The notes beneath the pieces are model-generated. The model did no database searches, was not told where the DNA came from, and worked only from the letters and a program-made list of their open reading frames with translations. A stretch of 64,000 nt of DNA from Sinotaia quadrata (lineage: Eukaryota; Mollusca; Gastropoda; Architaenioglossa; Viviparidae), in the NCBI GenBank assembly GCA_028829895.1, contig CM054177.1, positions 43,108,664 to 43,172,663 on the forward strand, given 5' to 3'. Position 1 is the stretch's first letter; each line of letters opens with the position of its first letter. Positions 34,901 through 44,200 of this stretch are shown piece by piece. The position numbers and the translations under genes were made by a program.

Positions 34901-37229
34901 AGCTAGTACGGTGAATGATTGCCCACATTAGCTCAAGAGAATAAGCAGCGAATGCATGTTCTTTTTCTATGTGGGAAGGAAACGTGAGGAATTGACGTGG
35001 AGAATAAAATTGGCTTGTTGCGAAAAGTGCATGAAAGACAAATGGGACAGTGCCTATATCAGGTTATGTAGAAACTATTATTGCTATCTCTAATAACTCC
35101 ATTTTTGTTCTCTGATAAGAACTATCCTGTAATTTGTATTGACATTAAATTGTTGAATTGTATTTTAGGATATAAAACTGTGGTGTATAAAAATTATTTG
35201 AACATGGTTTCATGGAAATAATGATGTCATGTAATCTTTTTCATTGTATTTGTTATATGTATATTTGATTGTTGATTTAATTTATTGTTAAATTTATTGA
35301 CCTTCTTACATACATTGATAGCCTTATGTGGAGAAGAAAGTGGGTGGATGGGGGCTTGCTAAATATAGATTAAAGACAGCTTTGTCTTCTCCTTTAGTAA
35401 GAAGTTTTCCACCTACAGAAATATTGTGTGACTACATTTGTCATTAATGTTGTGGAAGAGACAAAAACAGAGAGAAACTGTTTACAGCACCCGCATATTC
35501 GCCAAGTGAGAGAGAGACAAGTATGTCTCTGCTGGAGAATTATTAATAACAGAAATTAAGATTCTCATCATTTGTAATTAGTTATGGATGATTAATTAAT
35601 TAATAATAATAAAAACCAAGTGGCATTGGCATCACACTATTTATGTTTTGTTTTCACTGAATTGCACTAGTCCATCTGTAAGTAATTTCTCCATTGATTA
35701 TGTAATGTCGTAGAATTATAAAACTATGAGGATCTTTGGTTCTTAGGACAGTGAATTTTCTTTCTTTCAGGTTGGAGGAGAGTTTGGTGGATCAGCAGCA
35801 GCCCATGCCCACTATTCTCACATAAATACCAGTGCCACCTCAGCAGGTAGACATTAATCTGACTTATGAATCCTAATGCTAGAATATTAGTCTTAGTGCC
35901 ATCTCAACATGCTATTACTGTAAACCTAGTGCCACCCAGCAGGTAATCCTAATGCTAATGATAATAATACTAATTATTATTTAATTAGTCCTAGTGCCCC
36001 ACCGAAGGTAGACTTATTAAACTTAATGCTAATACAACACATTGGCCCAGTAATCCTAGTGCCATCTCAGCAGGCAGTTTTATTAATCGTAAGGCTAATA
36101 CAGCACATTTGCCAAGTTCTAGTGCCTCCTCAGCAGGTAGATTTATTAATCTGACTTATGAATCCTAATGCTAATAGAGCACATTTGCCAAGTTCTAGTG
36201 TCTCCTCAGCAGTTAGACTTATTAATTCTAATGCTAATACAGCACATTGGCCAAGTTCTAGTGTTTCCTCAGCAGGTAGACTTATTAATGATAATTAATC
36301 ATAATGCCACACAACAGCATGGCCCAGTACCCTTAGTGCAACCTCTGCAGGTTGATTTAATCCTCATGCTTCCTTCACCAGTTTGACCCTTAAAATTCTA
36401 GTGACACCTCAACAGTAGATATTAGTTTTAGTGATACTTCTGCAGGTAGGCTTAATCATCCTATAGAAGTAAACTTATTTATTCAATTTCATACCATTTT
36501 AACAGGTAGACTTAATCTCAGCAGGTAGGCTCAGTAATCCTTGCAGCATCTTTGCACACTTAATCATTTCTAAATGCTACCCTCAGCTTTGAATATTTCT
36601 AAAGCTAAATAGTATTGTATATGTCCTGCAATTTTAATGCATCTCTTCAAATTTTTTAAGTTTTTTTTTTTTTTTTAAGCTGAATGATTGAATAAAGAAT
36701 TGTATGTACAACTAGTAAACAAATATTGATATTATAAAATTAACGAAATTCAATGTAAATTTAGAAATGTATTAATAGTATTATTATATAGCAGCAAGAA
36801 AAGAAGTATTGTAATGATGAATTTTAATTGTTACCACATTATATTTAAGACTTTTGAGTTTGAATGGAGAGACAGGTGAGAAGACAAGTCGTATGTTGTA
36901 TTCATATTTGAATAAGATGTAGATTGCAGTCTTATTTGAATGAGTCATACATTACATTCTTATTTGAACAAATCATACATTTGTATTCTTATCTCAGTGA
37001 GTCATACATTGCATCATTCTTATCTGAGTGTTTCCTTTCACCAGGAGGAGCAGGCCTTTGGGGTCAGTGGCCACAGGGTTCTGGTGATGGCAGCAATACA
37101 CAGCAAACAGGTGGAGGGCAGCAACCACAGCAGCAGCAGGAGGAATTTGGGGATATGTTTGGCATGTTGAGCCAACCAGCACCCGAGTTTAATGACCTCT
37201 CTGGCATGTTCAATACGTTCACTGAGTGA
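10246..37229 (+). CDS. ARNT: ARNT / tango, bHLH-PAS transcription factor (15 coding exons)
   Basis: Nuclear class II bHLH-PAS subunit that dimerises with AHR, HIF-alpha, SIM and similar partners to bind E-box-like sites (GCGTG, RCGTG). Coding exons: 10246-10285, 18602-18644, 19065-19139, 21127-21284, 21632-21711, 24217-24309, 26413-26530, 27900-27929, 28579-28773, 29284-29464, 30200-30306, 31375-31525, 32714-33119, 35771-35846, 37045-37229. They total 1,938 nt, 645 residues plus stop, and every junction keeps frame. Domains: basic KPRKRK nuclear-localisation-like patch (19-24) and acidic SDDED; bHLH about 53-106 with ERRRRNKM basic region; PAS-A about 128-285 ([25 protein letters not shown]); PAS-B about 310-422 ([21 protein letters not shown]); Gln/Ser/Gly/Pro-rich tail ending in an acidic-aromatic segment ([10 protein letters not shown]), like the fly Tango C-terminus. 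The length is close to fly Tango and shorter than vertebrate ARNT. BMAL/cycle is less likely because the bHLH, PAS linkers and C-terminus follow the ARNT pattern. Confidence 0.95.
10540..10630. repeat. ATT/AGT-rich simple repeat
   Basis: Irregular run of 'attagtattactatt' words. Confidence 0.85.
11660..12452 (-). mobile_element. Interspersed repeat, copy 1 (inverted)
   Basis: The reverse complement aligns along about 0.8 kb with 34,840-35,636. Shared landmarks, in order, are 'ggaagttactggaaattgct', a 'ttctctgataag' block, 'cattgtatttg', 'ggccttctta'-like and 'ggagaagaaagtgg' blocks, 'ttaatgttgtggaagaga', 'ctggagaattattaataaca', and 'cttgtaattagttatg'. It has no coding capacity that I can see, so it is probably a non-autonomous element or an element tail. 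Its class is unknown. Confidence 0.75.
13887..13950. repeat. Compound (TC)n(AC)n microsatellite
   Basis: About ten TC units pass directly into about twenty AC units, followed by an 'acatacacac' end. Confidence 0.97.
15790..16030. repeat. Decayed tandem repeat in intron 1
   Basis: Three diverged copies contain 'gtagaaatattttcagtaat' or close variants and 'actggaaaat'. Confidence 0.5.
16600..16762. repeat. Decayed tandem repeat in intron 1
   Basis: Four diverged copies of 'cttagcagaatcagccaca' followed by 'gaagatt' variants. Confidence 0.6.
17582..17627 (+). CDS. ARNT: Candidate alternative first coding exon of ARNT (form b)
   Basis: ATG at 17,582 in context 'gaaaaATGt' opens 15 codons reading [15 protein letters not shown] plus one base, then donor GTATGA at 17,628. 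It ends in phase 1, the same as exon 1, so it would join exon 2 in frame and give a 647-residue protein. It lies in intron 1 about 1 kb before exon 2. The aromatic-rich peptide is unlike the surrounding AT-rich intron. This is a prediction from phase, start context and composition; I see no definite promoter motif. Confidence 0.5.
18602..18644 (+). CDS. ARNT: ARNT exon 2
   Basis: Acceptor 'gtttttcag' and donor GTAATT. It encodes [13 protein letters not shown], a basic nuclear-localisation-like stretch. Phase 1 in, phase 2 out. Confidence 0.85.
19065..19139 (+). CDS. ARNT: ARNT exon 3
   Basis: Acceptor 'tttatag', donor GTAGAG. It encodes [10 protein letters not shown] followed by the family signature DKERFAR just before the bHLH. 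Phase 2 in and out. Confidence 0.92.
19990..21065. repeat. Large degenerate minisatellite in ARNT intron 3
   Basis: About 20 diverged units of roughly 50-58 bp have the form 'taattaatcacttcatgg', 'agagtgtttggttgtgata', 'ctcttatgcttg'. The centre (20,100-20,520) is best preserved and both edges decay. The array ends about 60 bp before the exon 4 acceptor. Short open frames on both strands translate the repeat and are not genes. Confidence 0.9.
21127..21284 (+). CDS. ARNT: ARNT exon 4 (bHLH domain)
   Basis: Acceptor 'gttgtag', donor GTGAGT. It encodes nearly the whole b[17 protein letters not shown] basic region, helix 1 with [10 protein letters not shown], and helix 2 with [17 protein letters not shown]. 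Phase 2 in, phase 1 out. The last part of this exon with its donor is repeated in degenerate form in the following intron. Confidence 0.97.
21303..21383 (+). repeat. Degenerate tandem copies of the exon 4 / intron 4 junction
   Basis: Positions 21,303-21,328 resemble the exon end starting at 21,251 (agaatggcagtgtc against agaatagtagtgtc). Positions 21,341-21,383 align with 21,254-21,296, including the donor ('tgaagtcacttcgtg' against 'cgaagtcaatttgtg', then tgagt). By eye about 33 of 43 positions agree in the second copy. Confidence 0.65.
21632..21711 (+). CDS. ARNT: ARNT exon 5 (bHLH to PAS-A)
   Basis: Acceptor 'gttttcag', donor GTACAT. It encodes [15 protein letters not shown] and [11 protein letters not shown], a highly conserved ARNT segment at the start of PAS-A. 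Phase 1 in, phase 0 out. Confidence 0.95.
22545..22765. repeat. Tandem repeat in intron 5, about 56-bp unit
   Basis: Four diverged copies of 'gcttcatcaaaactatattg' followed by 'acaccttattt', with a 'gtgatatcatttc' spacer. Confidence 0.75.
23870..24216 (+). repeat. Tandem copies of the intron 5 / exon 6 acceptor junction
   Basis: Units of about 75-95 bp contain a T-rich tract, 'tttacag' and a copy of the exon 6 start. Decoy acceptors end at 23,958, 24,049 and 24,136, with a possible older copy near 23,880. Positions 24,050-24,075 differ from the first 26 bases of exon 6 (24,217-24,242) at only two sites. The tract before the real acceptor (24,178-24,216) resembles 24,098-24,136. Reading on from the 24,049 decoy in phase meets a TGA at 24,086-24,088. 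Confidence 0.85.
24217..24309 (+). CDS. ARNT: ARNT exon 6 (PAS-A)
   Basis: Acceptor 'attcacag', donor GTAAGC. It encodes 31 residues: [15 protein letters not shown] and [16 protein letters not shown], the first strands of PAS-A. Phase 0 in and out. Confidence 0.96.
25402..25695. repeat. 25-bp minisatellite in intron 6
   Basis: About 12 copies of 'ttaagacatatactattggg' plus 'gtttg', with a clear 25-bp step (for example 25,501 to 25,526). Units vary at the 'atac/atag' positions and one is shortened. The repeat is open in frame, but no splice or start context supports coding. Confidence 0.93.
26100..26300. repeat. Degenerate AT-rich tandem repeat in intron 6
   Basis: Four copies of 'cattataatactgacagtac' followed by 'atattaacta' variants, about 50 bp apart. 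Confidence 0.7.
26413..26530 (+). CDS. ARNT: ARNT exon 7 (PAS-A)
   Basis: Acceptor 'ttgtgcag', donor GTATAT. It encodes [19 protein letters not shown] and continues to GRILDLK, the PAS-A core with the HPDD motif. Phase 0 in, phase 1 out. Confidence 0.96.
27900..27929 (+). CDS. ARNT: ARNT exon 8, 30-nt microexon
   Basis: Acceptor 'tttttctag', donor GTAAGT. It encodes [10 protein letters not shown] (with split end codons), a conserved PAS-A linker. Length 30 is a multiple of three, so skipping would keep frame. Its donor is the first base of a 59-bp tandem array. Confidence 0.94.
27930..28412. repeat. 59-bp minisatellite starting exactly at the exon 8 donor
   Basis: Eight full units start at 27,930, 27,989, 28,048, 28,107, 28,166, 28,225, 28,284 and 28,343, with a partial ninth at 28,402. 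Units are almost identical, so the array is young. Each unit opens with the donor-like 'gtaagtaatgatgattag'; GTAAGT is intact at 27,930, 27,989, 28,048, 28,107, 28,166, 28,284 and 28,402, and changed at 28,225 and 28,343. Seven of eight units end in 'catgcgtgcgc', which holds a GCGTG core. Confidence 0.98.
28579..28773 (+). CDS. ARNT: ARNT exon 9 (PAS-A end)
   Basis: Acceptor 'gtcttttag', donor GTAGAG. It encodes [17 protein letters not shown] through GYIKNWPPA, the second half of PAS-A. Phase 1 in and out. Confidence 0.96.
29284..29464 (+). CDS. ARNT: ARNT exon 10 (inter-PAS, PAS-B start)
   Basis: Acceptor 'catccag', donor GTATTT. It encodes a variable acidic linker, then [12 protein letters not shown], and [19 protein letters not shown] at the start of PAS-B. 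Phase 1 in, phase 2 out. Confidence 0.95.
29600..29945. repeat. Tandem repeat in intron 10, about 60-bp unit
   Basis: About five copies of 'aacttttaacactatatgat' then 'ttaatgagagcaggtaattt' and a T/C-rich run. Each unit carries a donor-like AG|GTAATT. A 'ggaaccatggccacccatcc' segment interrupts the fourth copy. Similarity to the exon 10 donor itself is weak. Confidence 0.85.
30200..30306 (+). CDS. ARNT: ARNT exon 11 (PAS-B)
   Basis: Acceptor 'tgttttag', donor GTCAGA. It encodes [15 protein letters not shown] and [16 protein letters not shown]. Phase 2 in, phase 1 out. The donor is less typical (GTCAGA) but is required by the next exon's frame. Confidence 0.94.
31375..31525 (+). CDS. ARNT: ARNT exon 12 (PAS-B end)
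   Basis: Acceptor 'tttttgcag', donor GTAAGT. It encodes [31 protein letters not shown] and [14 protein letters not shown], the last PAS-B strands. Phase 1 in, phase 2 out. Confidence 0.96.
32530..32700. repeat. Short degenerate repeat before exon 13
   Basis: Diverged copies of 'gtgtttagtgttgtgtcatg' and 'tgccatgtc' run up to about 14 bp before the exon 13 acceptor. They occupy the place where a polypyrimidine tract would be expected. Confidence 0.6.
32714..33119 (+). CDS. ARNT: ARNT exon 13 (Gln/Ser/Pro-rich transactivation region)
   Basis: Donor GTAAGA. The acceptor 'gacatgaaag' is weak and lacks a clear pyrimidine run, but it is required by phase (AA from exon 12 plus G gives Lys). It encodes 135 residues of low-complexity sequence, including [10 protein letters not shown] and [12 protein letters not shown] second frame is also open through the exon, discussed as a finding. 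Confidence 0.9.
34055..34760 (+). mobile_element. Non-LTR retrotransposon remnant, internally deleted
   Basis: In ARNT intron 13, same strand. The first part translates to typical LINE reverse-transcriptase sequence ([20 protein letters not shown], then [15 protein letters not shown]), broken by stops and frameshifts. At about 34,410 it jumps to a LINE C-terminal segment ([44 protein letters not shown]). The catalytic palm region with the FADD-type motif is missing between these parts. It is a dead, internally deleted copy; I infer an RTE- or Jockey-like clade but cannot place it. Confidence 0.8.
34840..35636 (+). mobile_element. Interspersed repeat, copy 2
   Basis: Homologous in inverted orientation to 11,660-12,452, with a more diverged direct copy near 60,160-60,745. 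The left end holds a perfect 10-bp inverted repeat, GAGCAATTTC at 34,840-34,849 and GAAATTGCTC at 34,869-34,878, able to form a stem with a 19-nt loop. It lies directly after the LINE remnant, but copy 1 has no LINE beside it, so the two are separate elements. Confidence 0.78.
35771..35846 (+). CDS. ARNT: ARNT exon 14
   Basis: Acceptor 'tttctttcag', donor GTAGAC. It encodes [20 protein letters not shown] and SATSA. Phase 0 in, phase 1 out. The exon's last 16 bases and its donor are the seed of the repeat that follows. Confidence 0.9.
35847..36545 (+). repeat. Tandem copies of the exon 14 / intron 14 donor junction
   Basis: About ten diverged units of roughly 60-75 bp each contain a version of the exon 14 end plus donor (AGTGCCACCTCAGCAG|gtag). 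Copies include 'ctagtgccacccagcaggta', 'ctagtgccatctcagcagg', 'ctagtgcctcctcagcaggt' and 'ctagtgtttcctcagcaggt'. After the donor, units share 'gacttattaat' and 'cctaatgctaata'. Several copies still have CAG|GTAGA or CAG|GTAAT, so there are several decoy donors within 700 bp. Confidence 0.92.
36905..37030. repeat. Short tandem repeat leading to the exon 15 acceptor
   Basis: Four copies of 'attcttatttgaatgagtca' plus 'tacattgc', about 33 bp each, end about 15 bp before the acceptor. The acceptor itself is not part of the unit. Confidence 0.8.
37045..37229 (+). CDS. ARNT: ARNT exon 15 (last coding exon)
   Basis: Acceptor 'cctttcaccag', stop TGA at 37,227-37,229. It encodes [15 protein letters not shown], a Gln-rich stretch, and [20 protein letters not shown] to the end. 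The aromatic-acidic tail is the conserved ARNT/Tango C-terminal activation segment. Confidence 0.95.
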
Positions 37230-38225
37230 ATATTAACTGCTAGAATTAAAGCACGAGGGTTATTGGACAAAATCAAATTATTCAGTCTTTTTCTTTAGAA
37301 AGAAAAAGCAAAATATATTTGGTACTGATCTATTTGTGTGGAACATTGACTGGGCATTGCATTTGCAAAACTTTTCATCACTGGAGAATAATGTTATGAA
37401 GATGAAAAGATGATGCTTCGAGGTAAGAAGGCAGTAATATTCAGTAATATATTGGTGTAACGTTATTTGTGTGATAATTGCATTTGGCACAAATCCTTTG
37501 TGTTCTATCAGTAGGAAGCTATTCAATACTGTTTTACAGAATTGAATTCTGGAACAGCCACAGAGGTATGTGCTTCACTTCTCCAAGTGTGTCACTTTAC
37601 AGGACCATACACAGGACAACTCAAACCAGATGTGTTGGTTTGAGTGCATACTTGTTTGATAGTTGGTGAGCTTGGAGACAAACTGTTTGATAGCATTGCT
37701 TTTAGCATTTAATGCATTAGCATAATGTGTTAAATGTATTCGTTGGAATTGAAGATTCTTGGCCTTTGCAAAAGTTAGAAACTTAACAGTTGCTTTAAGC
37801 GTAAAGAGTAGAATTAAAAAAAAATTATGAAACATGCATTGACACATTTGCTATTTTGATTTTAAGATATTATTGTTCAGTTGCGCAATTAAAGCCTGGG
37901 CATGATGTAACAAGGCACAATATGTAAAATGTTAAAACAATATTATTTTAAGGATAGTATTATAAACCAATTGCCAAGAGCACTTTCCCATCAAGCTGTT
38001 GAAAACATGATTATGTGTTGTTTTTAAAAAATCTGAATCTTGTTGTCAAACTCCACATAATGCTGGAAGAATCTGTTATTAATTTGACCAAGTATACCAA
38101 GAGCCAAGTACCTTGGGACAAATGAATAGAAAAACTCATTGGGTTTTCCAACAAACATGAAATAAACGCATCATTACTGAATCAAATAAAATTGGAAAAT
38201 AAAAACTTGTTATGATCTGAGGTTG
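37230..38225 (+). other. ARNT 3' UTR
   Basis: Sequence after the stop runs to clustered poly(A) signals near 38.2 kb followed by a GT-rich stretch. The exact end is inferred; longer forms are possible because the next 15 kb hold no other gene on this strand. Confidence 0.6.
38161..38203 (+). other. Clustered poly(A) signals
   Basis: AATAAA occurs at 38,161-38,166, 38,185-38,190 and 38,198-38,203, followed by 'gaggttgtgactcactgttt', a GT-rich downstream element. Confidence 0.55.
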
Positions 38226-38841
38226 TGACTCACTGTTTGCTTCTTCATTTGAATCAGGGGTTAGAAAAAGTACAACTGTGTTGAGCTTTGAATCTATGCA
38301 TTAAAAATTTCTAATTAAAATAGTAAAAAGTAATAGTGTTTAAATTAAAGATTCTAGAGTTTATTATTACACTCTCCAAATGAATGTAACAAAATAAATT
38401 AATATTTTTTAATTTAACAAAATTAATGTTGCCAGTTATAAAAGAAACCCACATAAATTTGACTTTATTTCTTTCTGTGAAAATAAAGAAATGTTAAACA
38501 AATAAATATTATTACTAGTAATGTTGGCTAGAGTGCACTTTGTAACCTTATGTCTCTCAGTTTGGGGCAGCATCAGTGCCTGCTGTTCTAACAAAACCAG
38601 TTATTTATGTTTATATTTGATTCACTTCATATGATATTGGCTTGACGAGAATTTCAGAATCAACACCTTGATTTTCTTACCCCATCAGTTTTTAATACTT
38701 TTTTTTTGCATGGAGGAAAGATAATCTTTCCTTTCAAAGTATATCTTAATTTTTTTTCTGTTTTCAATTTGCGCACTAAATAATTCCAAAAGGACTGTAA
38801 AATGTGTGCTTTAGAGTAAGAGTAAACCCAGACTGTATCCA

Positions 38842-39370
38842 TCAACTACTTGAAGACTTCATATTCTGAAAGTATGCTACGAGTAAAATCCCAGACCTGT
38901 GTTCATGCAGTCACTTAAAGATTCCAAATTCTTAAAAAATGTAATGAGTATACCACAGATCTGTATCCATGCAGTCACTTGAAGACTCCAAATTCTTAAA
39001 AAATGCTATGAGTACACCACAGACCTGTATCCATGCAGTCATTTGAAGACTCCAAATTCTTAAAAAACGCTATGGTTACACCACAGATCTGTATCCATGC
39101 AGTTGCTTAAGACCAAGTTCTAATGCATACTAATAAATTTGTATCCAAGTGATTGCTTGAGGACAAACACTAATCTGTACTCTATAAAAATAAATTCAGA
39201 TTTGAATCCATGTGGTTGCTTGAAGATTCCCAAGAATTACAGTATTCTGTAACTAAAAATAACTCCTTGATCTGTATATTTGCAGTCACTTGTAGACTGA
39301 CTGGTCACTATATTAATACTAAGTGCAAATCCTTGATCTGCAGCCATGCAGTCACTTGTGGATTTAACAG
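38842..39370. repeat. Degenerate minisatellite, about 64-bp unit
   Basis: About eight units of 'cttgaagactccaaattctt', 'aaaaaatgctatgagta' and 'ccacagacctgtatccatgc'. The middle three are close to each other; later ones are shortened and diverged. Confidence 0.88.
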
Positions 39371-40964
39371 AATTTGTTATTGTTAACAGTTAAGATTAAT
39401 TTCCTTGATTGCATCTTAATCAGTTGTTTTTATCAAGATGAATAATTTTACTGATTTTTAAAAATTGTTAATATAGCTGTCTCTTTTAAAGTACTATTGA
39501 ATATATTCACACTGATTTATCTAAGTAAATGCATACACAGTACAACTGTTGATGTTTATCATTGTGTAAGTTCTTGTGTTGTATTTTTACTTCTAACAGG
39601 GACAGTTTATTACCATTGAGAACATTAGTTGTACCCTCTCCTAGGCCATAGACACCCAACACTCCTCTCAAGCAGCTTATAGTTTAAGAGCCTAGTCAGC
39701 TATTCCTTATAATTCTGATTTTACACTACATTCATTTCTGCAGAGCACATTTTTTTTGTTTTGTGCTGGAATTATTTTTTTTTATATATTTGACCTAATT
39801 ACTTTCAGCCTATTATTTTGAAATTGTTGTATATCTCAGAAAACATGTATTGTACAATTTTCATGCTGTTTGGTATATTATATTTTTAATTTGTTTTTTT
39901 TCTATTGTTAGGGAATAAATAGGAACTTAAATATATATTTTATTTGTAGAATGAAGTATTGTGGTCTCAAAATATTATCCCCATATATTAGACTTTAATG
40001 CTCGTGAATTATTTCAAATTACCAACATATGACTATTGATTTACTTTATTATTTACCTCAATACATTCAATGTCAGTTTTGGTGAAGGCAACTTTCACAA
40101 AACACAAGACATGCTCTGCAGAATATCACAGGATGTGGTGGTGCAAAATCATTTAATGTCATGTAAATGCTTGCTGGTCGTAGACCATGAAAGGGGCCTC
40201 TGAAAGATAAATTGATAGATTGTAGTTTGTAAAATTAAACAGTCAGTAAATTTAATTGATGTATCCTAAATTGAAGTCATATATCCTGAATCACCATGGG
40301 GGTATGGGTGTAATATGGGGGTAATAGGACTTTTTATTTTTCAGACCACATTTTAGATATAAATTAAAAAAAAAGAATTCTTCAAGAAGAATTTAAGTGG
40401 AAGAAATTTTGGATGCCATATACATTTGAAAAAACAAATTGTAAAAGTATGCAAACAAGCAAGCAAGAAAACAAATTTATACATAATACCAACTTTCTTA
40501 TTTGATTATTAGATAATACTATAATATAGTGTTCATGAACTATCTCTCTAGCAGCTCTAATAAACAAACTTTATGTACAGAAAAGAAAAAAAAATACAAA
40601 TGAGAGATGCCACTTTCTTTCAGTTGTAATTGTTTTAAGTGTTTTTACTGTTCTCTTTTAAATTTAAGGAGTTCTTACTATTTTAAAAGTGGTTCTTTTA
40701 TCTCTTGGGAGTTTCACCTAGCCATTTTGTTTTTTTTAAATTTTGGTTTCGCACCAGTGAACTGGTTATTACGCCCCAGTGAATTTTCTTTGAAGCAAAG
40801 TTTTGTAGTTATTTAATTGCATGGTGTCTCTTTTCAGTGTTTGCTATGATGTTTAATGATTTTGTTGACATACTATAAAAAAATTAAATTATATAGATTC
40901 TGAAGACATAAATCTGAAAATCTAATTATTTCATAGCTGTTGAAGCATTTTAACTTTTTAAACA

Positions 40965-41215
40965 TGGCACACCAAATTGTTATATTGAGACCATGAATCT
41001 TTCACAGATGATGTTTGATTTAGGCCATATAATGATTTGTAAACTTAATGGCACACCAAATTGTTATATTTAGACCATGAATCTTGTACAAATGATGTTT
41101 GATTTAGGCCATACAATCATTTGTAAACTTAACAGTACATTAAAGTGTTTTGTTTAGACTATGAATCTTACACAAGTATGCTTTGCTTAGGTCATAGATG
41201 CATTAGTAAACTTAT
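40965..41215. repeat. 84-bp tandem repeat, three copies
   Basis: Copies share 'ggcacaccaaattgttatat', 'gaccatgaatctt' and 'gatgtttgatttaggccata'; the third is most diverged. Confidence 0.88.
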
Positions 41216-44200
41216 GTACGAGATATGTAAGAAATGTGAGACATCAAATACATATCTAAAGAAATTATAAAAGTTATATTTAAAATGAAATTTAAACATG
41301 AGATTATAGACTGATTTAGCTTAATCTAAATCAAAAGTCTCCTGCAGTATTATCAGTATAACAGTTTATAGTAATCATTATTTCTTTATATATATTTATT
41401 AGGACTTGACTTTCACTGAAGATAGAGGCTTTGAATGTTTTAGATGTTTTGCTAATGTGACAACATTTAGCAAGGAGGCTTGAACATCAAGAACTATTTT
41501 GCCAGACTGCCAGTATGTTTTGAAGGATTTAAAGTTCTCATTGTTTTACTGTGACAGAAGTCAGTAGTAGGCTTTGCAGATACACATTAATTATTTTGCC
41601 AGACATCACACTCAGAAATTTTAGAATTTTCTGAATGTTTTGTATATATTATTATATAGATAGCAATTAGCAGACAGATTGGCATTGAAGACAAGACTCA
41701 GGCAAATCTCATTTATCGTGTAAAACTAAAAGGTATATTTCCTGCAGTAAAATCTTTTAAAAAAAATGTTGCTAATGATGACTTTGCTAGGAATAATTTT
41801 CTTATTGGTGGCATATTCTTTCTTAAGTAATGACTTTCTGCCATATCTCACCTACTTCTTATTTTTGAGCAGTAGTAATCTATTCTTTCTCTCTATATAT
41901 GTATATATAACTGGAGGCAGTGTTATGTGTCACAAAGACTTAAATATTTTTAAACACGTTAACATTTTATTTAGGCCACTGTTCTCACTTTTACAAACCA
42001 ACTATAGCAATAAAAGGCCTCCCCCCAATGTGTTAAATCCCCTGCCTTAAATCACATAATTTTCTTAAAAAACTGTTTTCACACCATGCACACAAAATTT
42101 AAAACCCCCAAATAAAACAGATATATTCCTTATGAAGTCTGAATGATTTCTTCTTGCAATAATTTTTTAATTCTGCTTAGTACCTCACTATTCTTTGTAG
42201 GGGAAAAAACTAATATTTTACCCACTTGCAGTCATTGACTTCTTGGATGTTATTTTACATTGATGCCAATAGCTAGTGTTAAAACTGGAACACTAAACAG
42301 AACTTTTAGCTATGTTATGGGCAGTCAGCTCACAACACATACCTTATGTTGTTAACCCATACAGTGCCTTAGTTAATAATTAGAAAGTTGAATATCTGCT
42401 TTGGGGTAGGATATTTTAGCTATGATAATGTGATATTGCCCCTCCCTCCCAAAAAATCAAAAAACAAAAGCAAAAACAAACTAAACCAACCCAAAACAAT
42501 AACAAAATGAAGTTATAATAAACAATAGGTATATCAGCAAGAAATTTTAGGATATATGCATTTTTCTTTCTTGTACTTTTGAGTGCCCAGGATACAACCA
42601 TTTGGAGAAATTGTTTTTAAAATATCAGCATTGTAGCGTGTTGCAAGAGATGTGTTTGCAGAATGACTTTATCTATATAATTTCTTAATTTAGATTTTCT
42701 GCCAATTGAATTTAAATTGAATTTGAGTTTAGGGATGAAGGTGAAAGTCACAAAATAGCCTGATTTTTATTTCCTATTGGATGTATGGAGAGAATTTGCT
42801 TGTTTGTTTATTCACATGATTAGTACCATTGGTATTTGTAGCAACTGTAAGGTTGTTCATCTTAGCCATCTTTGATATAGCATGCATGGAATTAGTCCTC
42901 TTGAAACATTTCTGTATATCAATTATTGTTTGTTTTTTTTAATTTAAAAATATTCTACTACTGTACTACTACTAGTATTCCTTTCTGTATTTTAATATTT
43001 TAAAAATATATTTTGTTTCTTTGATTTTTTAATTATTTTTTTTTTATATATATAAGATGCAAAATGTTGCTGCACTATATTTAGTATTTAATTTACTATT
43101 TTTACTAAATCCCCACCCCACCCACAAAACTACACTGTAAAACAATTCTGAACAACTATTAAATCAGTTGTATTATATTTTCATGAGTTTGACCAGTATT
43201 AAAACAGAAGGTATCTGTCATAATCATTGAAGTAAAAGTAATAATGGCATCATAGAAAATGTTTTCAAATTGGAATCTTCTTATCTCTCATTAAATCATA
43301 ACTGTGTAAAAAGAAATTTCTACTAAAAGTCTGACATATGTGCCATTTGCTATTGTCTATGCTAATTACTCTGCTTTTTTTTTTTTTTTTTTACTTGTTC
43401 CATCTCTGAACAAGTTTATATGAAATTGAGTGAATGTTTCTTCAGTTATAGAAATATGTGAGTAAAAGTGTGCAAGCTTGACTTTGGCCTTGAAAAATAA
43501 ATTGTTGGTTGTAATTGTTTTTAATCTCCTTGATGAATATGATATATATTTATCATTGAGTTTTATACAAATTAAAACCTCATAGTAGGTGTTTTAATTT
43601 TTAAAAAAATCAAGCAGTTTTTTTGTTTGTGAATTTTTATTTTTTTAAAGACTTTATCTGTTTTATTTTGTGTAAATCTATAACTATTCATTTAGACTTT
43701 TTTTTTATATTTACACAAAAATTTACACAAAGAAAAAACAATAGAAGACTTTAAAACACAACTTGACAGGTAAAAATGTATTACCATAGTTCCTTTCCAA
43801 GTGTATTTTTGCTGTGTACTTTAAGACTGAGTTTTCTTTTTCATCTGTCTTTAAATTATTTTCTTTGAATGGCTTTTCATGTTCAAAGACTGAAAGAATG
43901 TTTTCTTCTAGCTATGTTTAGCAGAGAATATAGAAATACATGTAATGTTATTAACTGGAGGACTTGCAAATAACATAAGAATTTACCAATTTTTAAATAT
44001 TTGTAGGAAATTTAATCTAAGATAGATATTTTTAAAATAAGAAAAATTTTAAGGCATTAGATAAACCTTTAGGTTTTTCTATCACTAAGAGGATTTATTC
44101 TTTTATATTTGTTTGTTTGTTTTTTAGAGAAGTCTTCACTTAAGAATATATGTGTGTTTACTTTTGATGATGATTTCTCTTTTATGTGGCCTTAATTTGT

